This document shows positions 60,997-64,000 of a stretch of 64,000 nt of DNA, piece by piece. The stretch is from CAVVNN01 sp963749605 (GTDB taxonomy: Bacteria > Actinomycetota > Thermoleophilia > Solirubrobacterales > 70-9): NCBI GenBank assembly GCA_963749605.1, contig CAVVNN010000004.1, positions 186,001-250,000 of the forward strand. Reading direction: 5' to 3'. The notes beneath the pieces are model-generated. The model searched no databases and had not been told where the DNA came from. It worked only from the letters and a program-made list of their open reading frames with translations. The stretch's first letter is position 1. Each line of letters starts with the position of its first letter. A program made the translations under genes and the position numbers.

Positions 60997-61536
60997 ATGC
61001 ACACTGTGAAGGTCAGGGAGGTTGAGGACGCTGACGTGCCGGGTATCGCGGCAATCCACGTCCGCTCCTGGCGGGCCGCATACCGGGGCATCCTGTCCGA
61101 TGATCTCCTCGACGGCCTTTCCGTGTCGGAGCGTGAGGAAAGCTGGCGGGCGCTCCTGAGCGAGAGCGGGGATCGGTGGCTGACGCTTGTGGCGGAGCTC
61201 GGCGGCGATGGCATTGTGGGATTCGCCTCGGTAGCGACCCCCAGCCGTGACGAAGACGCCGACGCGCTCACGGCGGAGGTGGGCGCCCTCTACGTCGACT
61301 CCGACCACTGGCGCCAGGGAGCCGGCCGCGCCATGCTGACTACAGCCCTTGAAGAGCTTGATCGGCGCCGTTTCCGCGACGTGATCCTCTGGGTGCTGCC
61401 CGAGAACCATGCAGCGCTCGCCTTTTACGCCCGCTTCGGTTTCGTTGTCGAGGAGGGCGTCGAAAAGCGCGAGGAGCGAAGTGGGAAACCCGTCATTCGC
61501 CTGCGCGCCACTCTGCCGCCAGCATCGAGTAGCTGA
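60997..61536 (+). CDS. GNAT-family N-acetyltransferase
   Basis: 179 residues from ATG 60997. GNAT motifs: an N-terminal VRSWRAAYRGIL, strand 4 EVGALYVDSDHWRQGAGRAM with the acetyl-CoA pyrophosphate loop (QGAGRA), and NHAALAFYARFGFV near the end. Substrate unknown; small amines or protein N-termini are usual. Overlaps the convergent RimL-like gene by 44 bases. Confidence 0.9.
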   Translation: MHTVKVREVEDADVPGIAAIHVRSWRAAYRGILSDDLLDGLSVSEREESWRALLSESGDRWLTLVAELGGDGIVGFASVATPSRDEDADALTAEVGALYVDSDHWRQGAGRAMLTTALEELDRRRFRDVILWVLPENHAALAFYARFGFVVEEGVEKREERSGKPVIRLRATLPPASSS

Positions 61537-62041
61537 CGCTGTCGAGATAGCGGCCGTCGATGAGCTCGGCCTGGCGCCGAACGCCCTCCTCGCGAAAGCC
61601 CAGGCGCTCCGGTATCGCCCGGCTGCGATGGTTCTCCACGGCGGCGCGGATCTCTACCCGGTTGAGCTCCCAGACCGATAGTGCGTGATCGACGAGCGCC
61701 CGCACCGCCGCGGTCATCGTCCCCGCACCCTGGTGTCCCTCGTCCAGCCAGTAGCCGATGCGGGTCGAGCGATTGGGCCAGTCAACCGTGTGGTAGCCGA
61801 CCACGCCGACGATGCTCTCCTCGAGGACGATGGCCGCCTGGAAGCCGTCGTTGTCGCTCAGCTGCTTGCGGATCCTGCGGACGAAGTCGAGCGTGTCATC
61901 GAATGTCTGGCCCGCCGCCCAAGGCAGCCAGCGCGCCAGGTAGACGCGGTTGGCCTCGATCAGCGCGTAGAGCTCCCGGGCGTCTGCCTGATCGGGCAGG
62001 CGGAGATAGGAATCGTCCGTAATCTGCAGCCGGCCTGCCAT
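61493..62041 (-). CDS. RimL-type GNAT acetyltransferase
   Basis: 182 residues from ATG 62041 (frame open to 62101). YLRLPDQADARELYALIEAN at the start and IGYWLDEGHQGAGTMTAAVR then ENHRSRAIPERLGFREEG are the RimJ/RimL (ribosomal-protein-serine acetyltransferase) pattern. Acetyl-CoA loop QGAGTM present. Probably acetylates a protein N-terminus or a small molecule. Confidence 0.88.
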   Translation of the reverse strand: MAGRLQITDDSYLRLPDQADARELYALIEANRVYLARWLPWAAGQTFDDTLDFVRRIRKQLSDNDGFQAAIVLEESIVGVVGYHTVDWPNRSTRIGYWLDEGHQGAGTMTAAVRALVDHALSVWELNRVEIRAAVENHRSRAIPERLGFREEGVRRQAELIDGRYLDSVSYSMLAAEWRAGE

Positions 62042-62097
62042 CGCCGAACCGTATTGCGTCACCGCGGGGCAGCGAGTCTCCTTCAGCTCGGCCGCCC

Positions 62098-62457
62098 TCA
62101 CCGCTGCCGCCTTGCTGATTCAAGCCGTCTCAGCAGCCCATGCAGGGCGTCATGCTCAGCCACGACCCGCTCGTATTCGTTGGCCTCATCGGAGGCGGCG
62201 GCGAGCGCTTGCACGACGCGACGAGCCACCTCGTCGGCAGCGACGATCTCGCCTCGCTCCAGGCCTGCCAGCAGCCGCTCGTAGGCGTCGGCCTCTCGGC
62301 GCGAGCGCTCTGGATCTCCCAGCCGCTCGGGGCTCTGCAGATCGCCTCGCAGCCCCTCGAGACATGAGCCGAAGGCTTCGCGCAGGACCGCGACATGGAC
62401 GGGGTCGAGATGCAGGGCGACGGTATGCCCGCTGCCCGTAGGATCGTTGTTAGCCAT
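62098..62457 (-). CDS. Small helical protein of unknown function
   Basis: 119 residues from ATG 62457; the longer frame to 62535 is less likely. Two charged helical segments (DPVHVAVLREAFGSCLEGLR and EIVAADEVARRVVQALAAAS). No motif. 56 bases upstream of the RimL-like gene and on the same strand. Confidence 0.55.
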   Translation of the reverse strand: MANNDPTGSGHTVALHLDPVHVAVLREAFGSCLEGLRGDLQSPERLGDPERSRREADAYERLLAGLERGEIVAADEVARRVVQALAAASDEANEYERVVAEHDALHGLLRRLESARRQR

Positions 62458-62694
62458 GTGGAGCTTCCACCTCCGTGTGGTCAGGCCCTCGGCCGGCGCT
62501 CTAACGCCGCCGGGGGCCGCTTTTCGCTGCCACATACCTGAGCTCTCAGCCGCCAGAACTCGCCCCTCGCTTGTCCGTGAAGCCGCTCCCCTGCGGCCGC
62601 TGTGGACGACCTGCGATGCCGGTCAGTGGCGGCCCGTGGCCGGGTCGCGACAAAATAGGTCACAAAGGGGATCTAGCTGTCCCGGCGATTTGCC

Positions 62695-62919
62695 CTAACC
62701 ACCCGGTGCCTGCTCGTCGCCCTCAATAGGCGTGAAGCTTGAGAGCAAGCGCATTGGAACGAAGCGAACGGGATCATCTTCGTTAGAGGACTCAGGGCTG
62801 ATTTCTGCCTCGGTCCCTGGGCCGCCGGCGGCGCCGACGTTGCACCTGAGGACCTTGACGATCTCGTCTCCAGCCGGTCCGTGATATCGCGCCTTGAATT
62901 GCCGCATTGCTTGCACCAA
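62695..62919 (-). CDS. Possible small hypothetical protein
   Basis: 74 residues, MVQAMRQFKARYHGPAGDEI then DDPVRFVPMRLLSSFTPIEG. Composition is plausible for a protein but nothing is recognised and there is no clear ribosome site. Confidence 0.3.
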   Translation of the reverse strand: MVQAMRQFKARYHGPAGDEIVKVLRCNVGAAGGPGTEAEISPESSNEDDPVRFVPMRLLSSFTPIEGDEQAPGG

Positions 62920-63106
62920 TAAGACGGTGGCCCAGGCAATTCGCCCCCCTTATCAAGGTGGGATCGATCTGTATGCGGCACTGCCCGAGCGTCTGGTCTG
63001 GAATGGCTCGCGAAGAGCTCGACCCTCGATCGCTCGACGCGCGCGCCAAGGGAGATCAAACGGGATAGATTGGCTCCAATCGGTCTGGGATCGCAGCAGC
63101 TTCCTC

Positions 63107-63529
63107 GTGCCTTGCACTCCGCCAGCCACTAGCCGCCATGCTCGCAACGCGATGCGGGCAAATCGTCGCGCCGATACGACGCCCGAGCGTGAGCTCCGCT
63201 CCGAACTGCATCGACACGGCTTGCGTTTCAGAAAAGACTTCCGAATCCCAATTGGCACCGGCTGGGCTAGGCCGGACGTCGTCTTTACTCGAATCCGCAT
63301 CGCAATCTTCGTCGACGGCTGTTTCTGGCACCAGTGCCCGGAGCACGGTCGTCTGCCCAAGGCCAATCGCGACTACTGGGAGCCGAAATTGGCCAACAAT
63401 GTGCGGCGGGATCGCCGAAACGATCGAGAGCTCGCGGCGGCTGGGTGGCGAGTCTTTCGGTTCTACGAGCACGTTCCCGCACGAACCGCCGCGGAAGAAG
63501 TGCTGGAAGCCGTCAGGGCCACTGGTTGA
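63107..63529 (+). CDS. vsr: Vsr-type very-short-patch repair endonuclease
   Basis: 140 residues if GTG 63107 is used; ATG 63152 would cut into the conserved N-terminal block. The Vsr signature is complete: ARNAMRANRRADTTPERELR, RKDFRIPIG, RPDVVFTRIRIAIFVDGCFW, HQCPEHGRLPKANRDYWEPK and the final GWRVFRFYEH. Vsr nicks T:G mismatches beside Dcm-type methylation. It is often part of restriction-modification loci; the Mrr_N-like protein that follows supports that. Confidence 0.85.
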   Translation: MPCTPPATSRHARNAMRANRRADTTPERELRSELHRHGLRFRKDFRIPIGTGWARPDVVFTRIRIAIFVDGCFWHQCPEHGRLPKANRDYWEPKLANNVRRDRRNDRELAAAGWRVFRFYEHVPARTAAEEVLEAVRATG

Positions 63530-63569
63530 GCGAGAGGCACGGGCCTTTTTTGGCTGACGCTCTACGAGC

Positions 63570-63615
63570 TGAGCTTGACAAGTTAAGCTCTAAGATAGTT
63601 TATGCTACTCTAATC
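63570..63615 (+). promoter_or_regulatory. Promoter candidate with inverted repeat
   Basis: GAGCTGAGCTT-GAC-AAGTTAAGCTC (9 of 11 positions paired) spans a -35-like TTGACA (63578-63583). AT-rich TATGCT at 63601 is a possible -10, though spacing is long. It lies before ATG 63625. Confidence 0.4.
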
Positions 63616-63624
63616 TAAGTTGCA

Positions 63625-64000
63625 ATGTCACTTACAATTGAAATTGATCCAGAGGTGTGGGCTCGTCTGAAGGACGAAGCCGAGCCCTTCACCGATACGC
63701 CGAACAGCGTACTGCGGCGGCTCCTAGGGATGGATCCACGGCCGGATGAAATGGCCTCGTCGAAAGTTCGCGGTCAGCGTGAGGCAAGGGCGCGTTCGAG
63801 TGTGCGGAAGCGCCGAGTGCCGGCTGGGAGCCTGCTGTCGGAGAGCGCCTATGAGCTTCCCATCCTCCGCGCACTAGTCGAGCAGGGCGGCCGGGCTCCC
63901 ACTCGCGAGGTGGTCGCCGCCGTTGGCAAGATCGTCGAGTCGAAGCTGACTCCTCTCGATCGAGAAGAATTGCCAAATGGGGGGATCAGGTGGGAAAACC
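63625..64000 (+). CDS. Winged-helix protein, Mrr N-terminal-like (partial)
   Basis: 125 residues to the window end, from ATG 63625. First 40 residues (IEIDPEVWARLKDEAEPFTD) look like a ribbon-helix-helix or SeqA-like N-terminus. Residues about 75-125, ILRALVEQGGRAPTREVVAA and LTPLDREELPNGGIRWEN, match the Mrr_N winged helix of modification-dependent restriction systems. Follows vsr by 95 bases. The C-terminal part is not visible. Confidence 0.75.
   Translation, partial: MSLTIEIDPEVWARLKDEAEPFTDTPNSVLRRLLGMDPRPDEMASSKVRGQREARARSSVRKRRVPAGSLLSESAYELPILRALVEQGGRAPTREVVAAVGKIVESKLTPLDREELPNGGIRWEN

Noticed and set aside
1..64000. CRISPR array
   Set aside because: No regularly spaced repeats were seen; the repeats present are att sites, tRNA copies and inverted element ends.

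Overview
The window is GC-rich DNA with dense genes, many GTG/TTG starts, start/stop overlaps and several apparently leaderless genes. Product types (serine-integrase elements, BldC-like MerR domains, phasin-like proteins, System II cytochrome c maturation, multiheme cytochromes) suggest an actinomycete-like bacterium. A Thermoleophilia/Solirubrobacterales-type lineage is my inference; there is no rRNA or other decisive marker here.

Layout. (1) 1-5.4 kb: partial MBL hydrolase, small membrane protein, phosphoesterase, DHA2-type exporter and two coupled radical SAM/SPASM enzymes. (2) 5.5-21.1 kb: a respiratory cytochrome region. It holds a NarL-type two-component pair, two membrane TPR proteins, an NHL-propeller protein, three tandem paralogous hexaheme cytochromes, CcdA-ResB-CcsA-ResA maturation, a membrane-anchored nine-heme cytochrome, a DNA-binding-domain/glutamyl-tRNA reductase fusion and a lipoprotein. 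Three promoters here share a 22-23 nt element directly upstream of the -35 box. (3) 21.2-24.6 kb: phasin-like genes and a MerR regulator that share an upstream motif, then a membrane protein and a small winged-helix candidate. (4) 24.7-31.3 kb: an unusual tRNA-Leu, then a 6.3-kb island bounded by 65-bp repeats of tRNA-Arg(ACG). It carries a nucleotidyltransferase/TIM-barrel pair, an IS481 wreck and unknown genes, and has no integrase left. (5) 31.3-39.7 kb: housekeeping DNA with pyruvate kinase, a cytochrome P450 broken by many frameshifts, two tRNA-Ser genes, an MFS transporter, an FAD oxidase, a PLP enzyme and an epimerase.

(6) 39.7-58.3 kb: a defence island between tRNA-like fragments. It has a Hachiman pair (hamA-hamB), a TIGR04141/DUF6119 protein, and a co-directional four-gene cassette: EEP-type nuclease, a protein with an NDT-like C-terminus, a TIM-barrel-like protein, and a zinc-ribbon plus Shedu-like nuclease. 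The EEP gene is cut in two by a 5.6-kb large-serine-recombinase element (core ATGG at 45672 and 51245). Joining the outer halves at ATGG restores an intact 323-residue reading frame. The element holds an inverted attP-like site, an HNH protein and a glycosyltransferase. Toxin-antitoxin remains (RES/Xre, HigBA-like) lie at the island edges. (7) 58.4-64 kb: membrane EEP protein, FolD, P-loop kinase, two GNAT acetyltransferases, a small unknown, a Vsr-like endonuclease and the start of an Mrr_N-like winged-helix protein.

Working together: region 2 reads as a self-contained multiheme electron-transfer module with its own heme supply, maturation and regulation. Region 6 reads as stacked antiphage modules, one of which (the four-gene cassette) I do not recognise as a described system.
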